DNA of 64,000 nt from Streptomyces seoulensis. Lineage in GTDB: Bacteria; Actinomycetota; Actinomycetes; Streptomycetales; Streptomycetaceae. The notes under the pieces are model-generated. The model saw nothing but the letters and a program-made list of their open reading frames with translations, searched no databases and was not told where the DNA came from. Below, one piece after another: positions 39,307 through 48,571 of the stretch. How positions within the stretch are numbered: the stretch's first letter is position 1; every line of letters starts with the position of its first letter. Where the stretch lies: positions 1,463,001-1,527,000 of the forward strand of contig NZ_AP025667.1 of the NCBI RefSeq assembly GCF_022846655.1. The letters are read 5' to 3'. The translations under genes and the position numbers were made by a program.

Positions 39307-40671
39307 CTACGCCGCTCGCGGCATCGTCGACGGTGGGTCCGCCTGGTGCATCGAGGTGGTGGCGCCCAGGTCGGTGAGGATGGCCGTGGAGGCCCGGGTG
39401 GCCGAGTGCAGGGCGCCCTGGACGGTGCCGGTGTCGCGGTGGTCGCCGCAGACGTAGAGGCCGGCCAGGAGGCGTACGGGACGGTGGGGGTCGTACGGGG
39501 GGCGCATCGCGGGGACCGCGTCCGGGGTGTGGTGGACGGCCAGGGTTTCCCAGCGGTTCGTGGGGGTGCCGTACAGGCGGGCCAGGTGGGTGCGGACGGC
39601 GGTGTCCACGTCCTCGGGCGGGGTGCCCAGCACGGTCGAGGAGATCAGCGCGCGGCCGGCCGGGGCCCGGCTCGGGTCGACCTCGCTGAGCACCGCCGTG
39701 TGCGCGACCGGGCCGCCCCGGTCGGCGTCCAGCAGCAGCGAGGTGCCCGTGGACAGCGCCGGGCCGGGGTCGTCGGTGGTGTGGTGGACCACGGTCACCG
39801 GGTGGAAGTCCGGGACGCGCAGGCCCGGCAGCAGCTCGGCCGCCGCCCGCGCGTCCGTGGCCAGCAGTACCGCGCGGCAGCGCAGTACGCCGTGCTCGGC
39901 CGTGGTCACCGACGTGGTGGAGACCGAGGTGACCCGCACCCCGGTGCGCACCGTGCCCGGCGGCAGGGCGCGCGCCAGCAGCTCGGGCAGCGCCTCCGCG
40001 CCGCCCTCGGGCACGCCCAGCCGTCCTCCGGCGAACGCCCGCAGGGCGAGGTCGGCGCTCCGGCTGGAGGTGGTCAGCTCCGGGTCGCACAGCAGCGCGG
40101 CCAGCAGCGGGCGCAGGAACCCCTCCACGGTGCGGGCGGGTATCCCGCGGGCCGCCAGGGCGTCCGCTGCGGCCTCCTCCGGGCGGGCCAGCAGCCGTTC
40201 CACCGGCGTGGCCGCGATCCGGGCCAGCGCGGCGCCCAGCCGGGCCTGGTCCCACGCCCCGCCCACCGGTGTCCCGGTGCGGCCGGGGGCGGCGACCGGG
40301 CCCCTGGGGGCGCTCGCCAGGGCGCGCACCGCATGAAGTGCGCCCCTTGCGCCTCCTGCGGGTGCCGGTGCGCCCGCGCGGTGCGTGCGGCCGTCCCGGT
40401 GCAGCAGCACGCCGGGGGCGAAACGCCGTAGCGCGAGCGGTGCCAGCCCGGGTGTGGTGCGCAACTCGGGGCCGGGTGCGGACAGGGGCCGTCCGATGCG
40501 GTCGAGGCGGAAGCCGTCGACCTTCTCGGTCGACATGCGGCCGCCGACCCCGGGGGCGGCCTCCAGTACTGCGGTCGTCACTCCTGCGCTGGTGAGCCGA
40601 TGGGCCGCCGCGAGTCCGGCGACCCCGGCTCCCACGACGACGACGTCCACCTGGTACGTGGGCTCAAGCAC
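39307..40671 (-). CDS. FAD-dependent amine oxidase/phytoene desaturase-like oxidoreductase
   Basis: 454-aa flavoprotein. N-terminal Rossmann motif VVVGAGVAGLAAAHRL with LEAAPGVGGRM (FAD binding); C-terminal GLYVCGDHRDTGTVQGA completes the FAD site. The family includes protoporphyrinogen oxidase-like and carotenoid desaturase-like enzymes; substrate not deducible. GTG 40671 follows AGGAGG. Co-directional with the epimerase gene upstream. Confidence 0.87.
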   Translation of the reverse strand: MLEPTYQVDVVVVGAGVAGLAAAHRLTSAGVTTAVLEAAPGVGGRMSTEKVDGFRLDRIGRPLSAPGPELRTTPGLAPLALRRFAPGVLLHRDGRTHRAGAPAPAGGARGALHAVRALASAPRGPVAAPGRTGTPVGGAWDQARLGAALARIAATPVERLLARPEEAAADALAARGIPARTVEGFLRPLLAALLCDPELTTSSRSADLALRAFAGGRLGVPEGGAEALPELLARALPPGTVRTGVRVTSVSTTSVTTAEHGVLRCRAVLLATDARAAAELLPGLRVPDFHPVTVVHHTTDDPGPALSTGTSLLLDADRGGPVAHTAVLSEVDPSRAPAGRALISSTVLGTPPEDVDTAVRTHLARLYGTPTNRWETLAVHHTPDAVPAMRPPYDPHRPVRLLAGLYVCGDHRDTGTVQGALHSATRASTAILTDLGATTSMHQADPPSTMPRAA

Positions 40672-40864
40672 GAGGCCCTCCTGTGGTTGCGCGGCCGGTG
40701 GAGACGTGATGCCCCCAACTGGCCCGCCGGATACGCGAGTTCGGGTCGAGATTAGGACCCTTGTCAGTCAAGGACAGTCGCGCATCGACAGGGCACGGTC
40801 GCATGGAGGTCGCATACGTTCATATCCGCTCGCTGCCCGCCGCGGCCCGGTCTACTCCACCGCG

Positions 40865-41761
40865 CTACTCCGCCGCCCGGATCGTGTCCTCGATGCCGGG
40901 GAACGCGAACTGGAAACCGGACTCCGACAGCCGCTCGGGCACCACCCGCTGACTGCCCAGCACATCCCCGGCCATCTCGCCCAGCACCGTGCGCAGGACC
41001 GCCGCCGGCACCGGGAACGGCGTCGGCCGGTGCAGCACCCGCCCCATCGCCTCGGTGATCTCCTGGTTGGTCAGCGGGTGGGGCGCGGTCAGGTTGAAGG
41101 GGCCGGAGAGGTCGTCGCGGTCGAGGAGATGCCGGATCGCGGCCACCTCGTCGTGCAGCGCGATGTACGACCAGTACTGCCGCCCGTCCCCGAGCCGTCC
41201 CCCGAGCCCCGCCTTGAACAGCGGGAACATCCGCGCCCACGCCCCGCCCCCGGACGCCACCACCAGCCCGGTGCGCACGAACACCGTCCGTACGCCCGCC
41301 TCCCGCACCGGGGCCGCAGCCGCCTCCCACTCCTCGCACACCGAGGGCAGGAAACCCTCGCCGGGCGGAGCGTCCTCGTCCACGATCCGGTCGCCGGTTT
41401 CGCCGTAGAAGCCGATCGCGCTGCCGTTCACGAAGACCCTCGGCGGCTCCGGCAGCGAGGCGGCCGCCTCCGCGAGCGCCGTCGTGCCCAGCACCCGGCT
41501 GTCCCGGATCACCCGCTTGTACTCGGGCGTCCAGCGCTTGTCGCCGATCCCGGCCCCCGCGAGGTTGACCACCGCGTCGCAGCCGGACAGCCCGGCCGCG
41601 TCCACGTACTGCTCCTCGGGGTCCCAGCGCACCTCGTCCGGGCCCTGCGGCTCCCGCCTGACCAGCCGCACCACCTGGTGCCCGTCGTCGGTGAGGGACC
41701 GCACCAGGGCGCTGCCGATGAGACCGGACGCACCGGCCACCGCGATTCGGGAAGATTCCAT
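40865..41761 (-). CDS. TIGR01777 family NAD-dependent epimerase (YfcH-like)
   Basis: 298-aa SDR-type protein. IAVAGASGLIGSALVRSL binds the nucleotide; DAVVNLAGAGIGDKRW, RVFVNGSAIGFYGETGD and the C-terminal helical part (GSQRVVPERLSESGFQF) match the TIGR01777 family. The family's reaction is uncertain. Located between the FAD enzyme and the MarP-like protease on the same strand. Confidence 0.9.
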   Translation of the reverse strand: MESSRIAVAGASGLIGSALVRSLTDDGHQVVRLVRREPQGPDEVRWDPEEQYVDAAGLSGCDAVVNLAGAGIGDKRWTPEYKRVIRDSRVLGTTALAEAAASLPEPPRVFVNGSAIGFYGETGDRIVDEDAPPGEGFLPSVCEEWEAAAAPVREAGVRTVFVRTGLVVASGGGAWARMFPLFKAGLGGRLGDGRQYWSYIALHDEVAAIRHLLDRDDLSGPFNLTAPHPLTNQEITEAMGRVLHRPTPFPVPAAVLRTVLGEMAGDVLGSQRVVPERLSESGFQFAFPGIEDTIRAAE

Positions 41762-41821
41762 GATCCCAGCATGCCCCGCATGCCCTGGATCAGGGCGGCA
41801 CGCCTTGATCCGAACGGCCGC

Positions 41822-43015
41822 CTAACCCGTGATCAGCTCACCCGTGTCCACCGGCACCGTCGCCGATTCCGCCCGCCGCGCGTCGGCCGATACCTCCGCC
41901 GCCGTCAGCACGTACCCCGTCTCCGAGCTGGAGGTGGACCGGGCGAAGACCACGCCGAAGACCCGGCCGTCCGTGGTCAGCAGCGGGCCGCCCGAGTTGC
42001 CGGGCCGCACGGTGGAGCGGATGGAGTAGATCTCGCGGGTGACCGTGCGGTCGCTGTAGATGTTCTGGCCGGTCGCGCGCACCCGGTTCGCCACCGTCGC
42101 CGCCTGGAGGTTCAGGCTCCCGTCCTGCGGATAGCCCGCCACCACCGCCGACTCACCGCGCCGCGCGGAGCTGTCGAACGGCAGGACCGGGGCCCGCAGA
42201 CCCGGTACGTACAGCACCGCCACGTCCCGGCTCGAGTCGAACAGCACCACCCGCGCCTGGTACGCCGGACCGACACCGCCGATCCGCACCGTCGGGTTGT
42301 CGATGCCGGCCACCACGTGCGCGTTCGTCATCACCCGGCGCGGCGCGTACACGAACCCGCTGCCCTCGCGGCCCTCGGTGCCCGCCGACCCCTCGATCTT
42401 CACCGTGCTGCGCCGGGCCGCCTCCGTGGCCGCCGGGGTCACGCTGTCCCCGGAGGGTTCGGCGACCTGTGCCGTCGACTCGTTCTCGAACGGGTTGAAC
42501 ACCTGCGGGAAGCCCGCCTCCGTCAGCGCGGAGGTGGCCCGTGAGAACCAGGCCGGGGTGGTCTCCGGCATCGTCCGCTGCACCGCGCCCAGCAGCGCGG
42601 AGTTGCGGATCGCATGGGTCACCGTCTGCGAGGGCGCCGCGCCCAGCACGCTCGCCGCGACCCACGCCACGAGCAGCACGGCGACGGCATTGGCCGCGGC
42701 GCCCCCGATGCCGTCCGCCACCCGGACGGGGCTGCGGCCCGTCTGGTCCATCCGCATCCGCAGCCGCACCGCCAGCCGGCCCGCCAGCTCGTGCCCGATC
42801 ATGCCCGGCACCAGCACCGTCAGCACCGCGACCACCGTCGCCGCCGCCGAACCGCGCGTCACCAGCCCCGTCACCCACGGCAGCGCCCACACGCCGACCG
42901 CCGCGCCGCCCACGAATCCGGCCAGCGAGACACAGCCGGCCACCAGACCGCGCCGGTAACCGGAAGCCGCGTAGAGCAGGATCACCAGCACGAGCAGCAC
43001 GTCGAGCAGGTCCAC
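41822..43015 (-). CDS. MarP-like membrane serine protease (CvpA-trypsin fusion)
   Basis: 397-aa protein: four N-terminal membrane helices (CvpA-like, ~4-125), linker, then an extracytoplasmic trypsin-like domain with catalytic H233 (TNAHVVAG), D264 (SSRDVAVLYV) and S341 (RPGNSGGPL). This is the architecture of mycobacterial MarP, which processes a peptidoglycan hydrolase during acid stress. GTG 43015 is used (AAAGGCGG upstream). The PGRP-like amidase at 43263 is divergently adjacent and could be a substrate. Confidence 0.9.
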   Translation of the reverse strand: MDLLDVLLVLVILLYAASGYRRGLVAGCVSLAGFVGGAAVGVWALPWVTGLVTRGSAAATVVAVLTVLVPGMIGHELAGRLAVRLRMRMDQTGRSPVRVADGIGGAAANAVAVLLVAWVAASVLGAAPSQTVTHAIRNSALLGAVQRTMPETTPAWFSRATSALTEAGFPQVFNPFENESTAQVAEPSGDSVTPAATEAARRSTVKIEGSAGTEGREGSGFVYAPRRVMTNAHVVAGIDNPTVRIGGVGPAYQARVVLFDSSRDVAVLYVPGLRAPVLPFDSSARRGESAVVAGYPQDGSLNLQAATVANRVRATGQNIYSDRTVTREIYSIRSTVRPGNSGGPLLTTDGRVFGVVFARSTSSSETGYVLTAAEVSADARRAESATVPVDTGELITG

Positions 43016-43262
43016 GGAGCCGCCTTTCTCTCGGAAACCCCCACAGGGTGTCCCGTCGGTCACGCCGGGTTCGCGCCTGATCGACGGGACACCCCTTTAG
43101 TACGGGCGGGGCGGGCCCGCTGATCAGCCGCCCGTCCGGCCACCCTCGGCGAACGGTCCTCGTATGTATGTACCCACAGAAACGCCCCGGACCGGGACGA
43201 TGGTTCCACCGGGTGGCACACCACACATCGCGGACCCGCCACCCCGGCCCGACAGTGGGATC

Positions 43263-44048
43263 ATGAAGTGGTCACCGGCGTGGACACGCCACCGGCGTAC
43301 CGCGCGCCTGTCCGGCGTCCTGCCCGCACTGACCGCCGTCGTCGCCCTGCTGCTGTTCGCCCGGGGCAGCGAGCGCGCCGTCACGGCCCAGCCCGCGCAC
43401 CCGGCCCCGAGCACGGCTCCCGTGGCCCACCGCGCGCCCCGCCCGGCCATCCTGCCCCGCTCCGCCTGGCTGGACGGCGTCACCCTGCGCCGGCAGCCGC
43501 CGCCGCGCTACGACGACAGGGTCGTCGCCGTCTTCATCCACCACACCGACTCGCCCAACGACTACGACTGTGCCGACTCCCCGCGCGTCATCCGCGCGCT
43601 GTACTCCGGCCAGACCGGCGGCAGGCACTGGGACGACATCGGCTACAACTTCCTGGTCGACCGCTGCGGCACCATCTACGAGGGCCGCGCCGGGGGCATG
43701 GACCGGGCGGTCACCGGAGCCCACACCCAGGGCTTCAACCACCGCTCGGCGGGCATCGCCGCGCTCGGCACCTTCACCGCCGGAGCCTCGGTCCCGCGGG
43801 CCATGACGGACGCCATCGCCGCGCTCGCCGCCTGGAAGCTCGGCCCCTCCGACACCGACCCCCGCGCCCGCGTCCGCCTGACCTCCACCAGCGGCCTCAG
43901 CCGCTACGAGTCGGGCACCACCGCCACCTTCCCCACCGTGGCCGGCCACAACGACGCCTACCGCACCACCTGCCCCGGAGCGGCCCTCACCGCCACCCTG
44001 CCCACCATCCGGGCCAAGGCGGCCCGCCTCCAGGGCCGCACGCGCTAG
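43263..44048 (+). CDS. Secreted peptidoglycan-recognition protein / N-acetylmuramoyl-L-alanine amidase
   Basis: 261-aa amidase_2-type protein. A membrane signal segment (SGVLPALTAVVALLLF) exports it. The domain carries RSAWLDGV, AVFIHHTDSPNDY, YNFLVDRCGTIYEGR and VAGHNDAYRTTCPG; the two His and the Cys are the zinc-ligand positions. ATG 43263 is favoured; an in-frame ATG at 43164 would add a non-hydrophobic extension before the signal. It may cleave or sense cell-wall stem peptides. Confidence 0.85.
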   Translation: MKWSPAWTRHRRTARLSGVLPALTAVVALLLFARGSERAVTAQPAHPAPSTAPVAHRAPRPAILPRSAWLDGVTLRRQPPPRYDDRVVAVFIHHTDSPNDYDCADSPRVIRALYSGQTGGRHWDDIGYNFLVDRCGTIYEGRAGGMDRAVTGAHTQGFNHRSAGIAALGTFTAGASVPRAMTDAIAALAAWKLGPSDTDPRARVRLTSTSGLSRYESGTTATFPTVAGHNDAYRTTCPGAALTATLPTIRAKAARLQGRTR

Positions 44049-44302
44049 GGCCTGTCTTCCGGACCTTGCCGCGGTCGCGCAGAAGGCGCCGTAGGTCCGA
44101 GTCGGCCTGATCCGGAAGAAAGGCCCTGGTCCGCCACCAGCGCCCACGCCTCGATCTCCACGCGGAACTCCGGCCGCACCAGCCCGGCGACCCGCACGAG
44201 CGAGCAGGCGGGCGGCCGTTCCGGGTCCTGGAGCTCGTCCCGGACCCTGCGGAAGGCGGCGAGGTCGTCCAGGTCTGTCAGGAAGCCGGTCAGCTTGACC
44301 AC
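44045..44302 (-). pseudogene. RidA family protein, truncated
   Basis: Only the C-terminal ~57 residues of a RidA (YjgF/YER057c) protein remain, from VVKLTGFLTDLDDLAAFRRV to VRPEFRVEIEAWALVA (about 44305 down to 44133). The N-terminal half, normally ~65 residues, is missing: an in-frame stop occurs at ~44340. The C-terminal stop was replaced by read-through into an inverted-repeat element (44048-44126), whose arms code for the odd tail. Complete RidA proteins detoxify imine intermediates; this remnant should be inactive. Confidence 0.8.
44048..44126. mobile_element. MITE-like element or repeat with 16-bp imperfect terminal inverted repeats
   Basis: GGGCCTGTCTTCCGGA (44048-44063) and TCCGGAAGAAAGGCCC (44111-44126) are inverted repeats matching at 15 of 16 positions; the enclosed 47 nt have no coding sense. 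It sits exactly at the stop of the PGRP gene and at the broken end of the RidA gene. No clear target duplication is visible, so it could alternatively be a bidirectional terminator. Confidence 0.55.
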
Positions 44303-44371
44303 GTGCCGCAGCTCCCCCCTCGACGAAGAGCCCCATGATCACGGGGCCCGCCGGGCCGGGTCAACGTCCGC

Positions 44372-44890
44372 TCACGGCCTGAAGCGCTCCCACAGGGTGG
44401 GGTACCGCTCCGCCAGGGTGCCGTCGTTCTCGAAGTCGACCGGGGTGCCCGCGGGCTCGCCGGGGGCGGGGGCGATGCCCAGGTCGGGGGCGACCATGCC
44501 GGTCAGGCGCTCGTACGCCTCGTCCGCGGCGTAGCCCAGTTCCTCGCCGTCGCCGTCGATCTCCTCGTCGAACTCGTCCAGCAGCTCGGCCAGGGAGTCG
44601 GGGTCGTGCAGGGCGCCCTCGAAGACCTCGCGGCCCTGGCCGATCAGCCAGCAGCGGAAGTAGTCGAAGGCGTCGTCGCTCGCCCCGTCCAGCAGCAGCC
44701 AGGCCGCGCCCCACAGGTCCCAGCGGTAGGCCCGGTTGTAGCGGGCCTCGAAGTGACGGGCGAAGTCCAGCACCATGTCCGGGTCGAACTGGAGCAGCCG
44801 GTCCACCAGCAGGTCGGCCTGCTCCTCGGGATCGCCCTCGGCGGCCTCGCGGGTGGCGTCGATCAGCTCCCAGAACTCCGTCTCGTCCAT
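44372..44890 (-). CDS. DUF4240 protein
   Basis: 172-aa acidic cytoplasmic protein beginning DETEFWELIDATREAAEGDPEEQ and containing WGAAWLLLDGASDDAFDYFRC, hallmarks of DUF4240, with FENDGTLAERYPTLWERF at the end. ATG 44890 is used; a GTG immediately upstream is possible. Function unknown; homologues often occur near toxin-immunity or unrelated genes. Confidence 0.85.
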   Translation of the reverse strand: MDETEFWELIDATREAAEGDPEEQADLLVDRLLQFDPDMVLDFARHFEARYNRAYRWDLWGAAWLLLDGASDDAFDYFRCWLIGQGREVFEGALHDPDSLAELLDEFDEEIDGDGEELGYAADEAYERLTGMVAPDLGIAPAPGEPAGTPVDFENDGTLAERYPTLWERFRP

Positions 44891-44951
44891 CACGGGACCA
44901 GCATCGGGCCTCCACCTCCACCCCGCACGCGGAACGGCACGGGAAAAGGAA

Positions 44952-44982
44952 GAAGGGGCACGGCAGCACGCCGTACCCCTTC
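44952..44982 (-). terminator. aceE terminator
   Basis: GAAGGGGCACGGC (44952-44964) pairs with GCCGTACCCCTTC (44970-44982), 12 of 13 positions paired, loop 5 nt, 16 nt after the aceE stop. Confidence 0.85.
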
Positions 44983-44998
44983 ACCGGACCTCAGGAGG

Positions 44999-47710
44999 TC
45001 ACAGACCGTACTTCTCGCGGGCTTCCTTGACCGCCGTCACCTGCACCTCGCCGCGCTTGGCGAGCTGGGCGAGGGCCGCGACCACGATCGACTCGGCGTC
45101 GACACCGAAGTGGCGGCGGGCCGCCGCGCGGGTGTCGGAGAGGCCGAAGCCGTCCGCGCCGAGCGAGGACCAGTCCTGCTCCACCCACTGCGCGATCTGG
45201 TCCGGGACCTGGCGCATGTAGTCGGAGACCGCCAGCACCGGACCCTCGGCGCCCTGGAGCGCCTGGCGGACGAACGGCACCCGCTCCTCGCCGCGCAGCA
45301 GCGCCGCGTCGGCGTCCATGGCGTCCCGGCGCAGCTCGGACCAGGAGGTCGCGGACCACACGTCGGCGGCCACACCCCACTCCTCGGCCAGCATCCGCTG
45401 CGCCGTGAGCGCCCAGTGGATCGCGGTGCCCGAGCCCATGAGCTGGATGCGCGGGGCGTTGGCCGGGACGGTGACGCCCGCGGACTCGGCCGTGTTGAAC
45501 CGGTACAGGCCCTTGACGATGCCCTCGTCGATGCCGGTGGCGGCGGGCTTGGCCGGCTGCGGCAGCGGCTCGTTGTAGACCGTCAGGTAGTAGAAGACGT
45601 CCCTGTCCTCGCCCGGCTCGGCCTCGCCGTACATCCGGCGCAGACCCTCCTTGACGATGACGGCGACCTCGTAGGCGAACGCCGGGTCGTACGTCAGCGC
45701 GGCCGGGTTGGTCGCGGCGATCACCGGGGAGTGACCGTCGGCGTGCTGCAGACCCTCACCGGTGAGGGTGGTGCGGCCGGCCGTCGCGCCGACGAGGAAG
45801 CCGCGGCCGAGCTGGTCGCCGAGCTGCCACATCTGGTCGGCCGTGCGCTGCCAGCCGAACATCGAGTAGAAGATGTAGAACGGGATCATCGCTTCGCCGT
45901 GCGTCGAGTACGCGGTGGACGCGGCGATGAAGTCGGCCATCGAACCGGCCTCGGTGATCCCCTCGTTGAGGATCTGGCCGTTCTTGGCCTCCTTGTAGTA
46001 CATCAACTGGTCGCGGTCGACCGGCTCGTACGTCTGGCCCTTGGGCGAGTAGATGCCGAGCGAGGGGAACAGCGACTCCATGCCGAAGGTGCGCGCCTCG
46101 TCGGGGACGATCGGCACCCAGCGCTTGCCGGTCTCCTTGTCGCGGACCAGGTCCTTGACCAGGCGGACGAACGCCATGGTGGTCGCCACGTTCTGCGAGC
46201 CGGAGCCCTTGTCGAACGAGGTGAACGCCTTCTCCGCCGGGGCGGGCAGCGGCGCGAGGGGGTGCACCCGGCGGGCCGGGGCCGGACCGCCGAGGGCCGC
46301 GCGGCGCTCCTGGAGGTAGCGGACCTCGGGGGAGTCGGCGCCGGGGTGGCCGTAGGGCACCTGGCCGTCGACGAACGCGCTGTCGGAGATGGGCAGCTCC
46401 AGCAGGTCCCGCATCGCCTTGAACTCGTCCACCGAGAGCTTCTTCATCTGGTGGTTGGCGTTCTTGGAGGCGAAGCCCGAGCCGAGGGTGTGGCCCTTGA
46501 CCGTCTGGGCCAGGATCACGGTCGGCGCGCCCTTGTGCTCGACGGCCGCCTTGTACGCGGCGAAGACCTTGCGGGCCTCGTGGCCGCCGCGCGACAGGTG
46601 GAAGCACTCGAGGATCTTGTCGTCGCTCAGCAGCTTCGCCATCTCCACCAGCGCCGGGTCGGCGCCGAAGAAGTCCTGGCGGATGTAGGCCGCGTCACGC
46701 GTCTGGTACGTCTGGATCTGGGCGTCCGGCACCTGGCGCAGACGGCGGACCAGCGCGCCGGTGGTGTCGAGCTGGAACAGCTCGTCCCAGGCGGTGCCCC
46801 ACAGCGTCTTGACCACGTTCCAGCCGGCGCCGCGGAACTGGGCCTCCAGCTCCTGCACGATCTTGAAGTTGGCGCGGACCGGGCCGTCCAGGCGCTGCAG
46901 GTTGCAGTTGATGACGAAGGTGAGGTTGTCCAGCTCCTCACGCGCGGCCAGCGCGAGGGCCGCCGTCGACTCCGGCTCGTCCATCTCGCCGTCACCGAGG
47001 AACGCCCACACGTGGGACGCGGAGATGTCCTTGATGCCGCGGTTGGTCAGGTAGCGGTTGAACCGCGCCTGGTAGATCGCGGAGAGCGGGCCGAGGCCCA
47101 TCGACACCGTCGGGAACTCCCACAGCCAGGGCAGCCGGCGCGGGTGCGGGTACGACGGGAGGCCGTTGCCGCCCGCCTCCTGGCGGAAGTTGTCGAGGTG
47201 CGCCTCGTTCAGGCGGCCGTCGAGGAAGGCGCGGGCGTAGATGCCGGGGGAGGCGTGGCCCTGGATGTAGAGCTGGTCGCCCGAGCCCTCGGCGTCCGGG
47301 GACTCCTTGCCCTTGAAGAAGTGGTTGAAGCCGGTCTCGTACAGCCACGCGGCCGAGGCGAAGGTGGCGATGTGGCCGCCGACGCCGTGCTTGCTGCCGC
47401 GCGTGACCATCGCGGCCGCGTTCCAGCGGTTCCACGCGGTGATCCGGGACTCCATCGCCTCGTCACCGGGCACGCCCGGCTCGGCGGCGGTGGGGATGGA
47501 GTTGACGTAGTCCGTCTCCAGGAGCTTCGGCAGCGCGACACCGCCCGCCTCGGCACGCTCCAGCGTGCGCCGCATCAGGTACGCGGCGCGGTGCGGGCCC
47601 GCTTCCCTGGCGACGGCGTCCAGGGAGGCGCGCCACTCGGCGGTCTCCTCGGGGTCGCGGTCCGGGAGCTGGTCGAGCGCGCTCGGCTGGATGGCGTTGG
47701 GGTCGGTCAT
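44999..47710 (-). CDS. aceE: Pyruvate dehydrogenase E1 component (homodimeric type)
   Basis: 903-aa thiamine diphosphate enzyme that decarboxylates pyruvate and reductively acetylates the lipoyl domain of E2. Signatures: GGHIATFASAAWLYE, HVWAFLGDGEMDEPES (ThDP motif GDGX~25N), KGHTLGSGFASKNANHQMK and transketolase-like C-terminal part. ATG 47710 has GGAAGGCGG upstream. Promoter and palindrome upstream suggest regulation. E2 and E3 genes follow at 48865-52174, though with a GntR gene between. Confidence 0.97.
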   Translation of the reverse strand: MTDPNAIQPSALDQLPDRDPEETAEWRASLDAVAREAGPHRAAYLMRRTLERAEAGGVALPKLLETDYVNSIPTAAEPGVPGDEAMESRITAWNRWNAAAMVTRGSKHGVGGHIATFASAAWLYETGFNHFFKGKESPDAEGSGDQLYIQGHASPGIYARAFLDGRLNEAHLDNFRQEAGGNGLPSYPHPRRLPWLWEFPTVSMGLGPLSAIYQARFNRYLTNRGIKDISASHVWAFLGDGEMDEPESTAALALAAREELDNLTFVINCNLQRLDGPVRANFKIVQELEAQFRGAGWNVVKTLWGTAWDELFQLDTTGALVRRLRQVPDAQIQTYQTRDAAYIRQDFFGADPALVEMAKLLSDDKILECFHLSRGGHEARKVFAAYKAAVEHKGAPTVILAQTVKGHTLGSGFASKNANHQMKKLSVDEFKAMRDLLELPISDSAFVDGQVPYGHPGADSPEVRYLQERRAALGGPAPARRVHPLAPLPAPAEKAFTSFDKGSGSQNVATTMAFVRLVKDLVRDKETGKRWVPIVPDEARTFGMESLFPSLGIYSPKGQTYEPVDRDQLMYYKEAKNGQILNEGITEAGSMADFIAASTAYSTHGEAMIPFYIFYSMFGWQRTADQMWQLGDQLGRGFLVGATAGRTTLTGEGLQHADGHSPVIAATNPAALTYDPAFAYEVAVIVKEGLRRMYGEAEPGEDRDVFYYLTVYNEPLPQPAKPAATGIDEGIVKGLYRFNTAESAGVTVPANAPRIQLMGSGTAIHWALTAQRMLAEEWGVAADVWSATSWSELRRDAMDADAALLRGEERVPFVRQALQGAEGPVLAVSDYMRQVPDQIAQWVEQDWSSLGADGFGLSDTRAAARRHFGVDAESIVVAALAQLAKRGEVQVTAVKEAREKYGL

Positions 47711-47816
47711 CTCGCCGCCTTCCTCAGTCGAAGGGGGATCCCTCATGGGTGAGGGTTCGGGGGTGCCCTTGGTCTTTGGCAGGACAGGGCGAGGACTCGG
47801 TAGAAGTCCGTCGGTG

Positions 47817-47846
47817 ACTGTAACTCCCTGATCGATGATCGATCAA
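47817..47846 (-). promoter_or_regulatory. aceE promoter with palindromic operator
   Basis: TGATCGATGATCGATCA (47829-47845) is a palindrome with 8-bp arms around a central G. On the minus strand TTGATC (47846-47841) and TACAGT (47822-47817) form a -35/-10 pair with an 18-nt spacer, so the palindrome overlaps the -35 box. The GntR regulator encoded immediately upstream is the obvious candidate to bind it, an inference. Confidence 0.6.
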
Positions 47847-47947
47847 AGGTTTGGGGGTGAAAACCCCGTCTTCACGCGAAAGTAGGCACCCGGTGTCTTT
47901 CGTTCGGGCACGGGGTGCCGTGTTTTCCCAGGTGAGCGGGGTGCCGC

Positions 47948-48571
47948 TCAGGGGCGGGGCGCGCAGCCCAGGACGTGTGCCTTCACCAGCTCCGCGATGC
48001 GGGGGTCGCGCCGCTGGAACGCCTGTACGAGTTCCTCGTGCTCCTCGGCGTACGACTGCTGGACCGTGCCCAGCCAGCGGATCGACAGGGCCGTGAACAC
48101 CTCGATGCCCAGGCCCTCCCAGGTGTGCAGCAGCACCGAGTTGCCCGCGGCCCGCACGAGTTCGCGGTGGAAGCCGACGGTGTGGCGGACCTGGCCGGTG
48201 CCGTCGGCGGCCCTGTCCGCCTCGTAGAGGGCCGCTACGTGGGGCTCCAGGGCCGAGCAGTCCTCCGCGAGGCTCCCGGCCGCCAGTTCGGCAGCGATGG
48301 CCTCCAGCCCGGCCCGGACGGGATAGCTCTCCTCCAGGTCGGCCGCGGTCAGGTTGCGTACGCGTACGCCCTTGTTGGGGGCCGACTCGATGAGGCGGAG
48401 GGATTCCAGTTCGCGGAGGGCCTCGCGCACGGGGGTCTGACTGACCTCCAGCTCGGTGGCGATCCTGCGTTCCACGATGCGCTCGCCCGGTTGCCAGCGG
48501 CCGCTGACGATGCCCTCCACGATGTGCTCGCGGATCTGTTCGCGCAGCGAGTGGATTACGGGCGCGGTCAT
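47948..48571 (-). CDS. GntR-family transcriptional regulator (FCD subfamily)
   Basis: 207-aa FadR/FCD-type regulator. N-terminal winged helix (EQIREHIVEGIVSGRWQPGER, then VSQTPVREALRELESLRLIE) and an FCD ligand domain with metal/ligand His residues (FHRELVRAAGN, HEELVQAF). AGGAG precedes the ATG. Located between aceE and the E2 gene; it may sense a carboxylate such as pyruvate or lactate and control aceE, as PdhR does elsewhere, though this is not shown. Confidence 0.9.
   Translation of the reverse strand: MTAPVIHSLREQIREHIVEGIVSGRWQPGERIVERRIATELEVSQTPVREALRELESLRLIESAPNKGVRVRNLTAADLEESYPVRAGLEAIAAELAAGSLAEDCSALEPHVAALYEADRAADGTGQVRHTVGFHRELVRAAGNSVLLHTWEGLGIEVFTALSIRWLGTVQQSYAEEHEELVQAFQRRDPRIAELVKAHVLGCAPRP

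Noticed and set aside
44606..47752. 1048-residue plus-strand frame opposite aceE
   Set aside because: Antisense shadow of aceE and DUF4240, with low-complexity Val/Arg/Gly composition.
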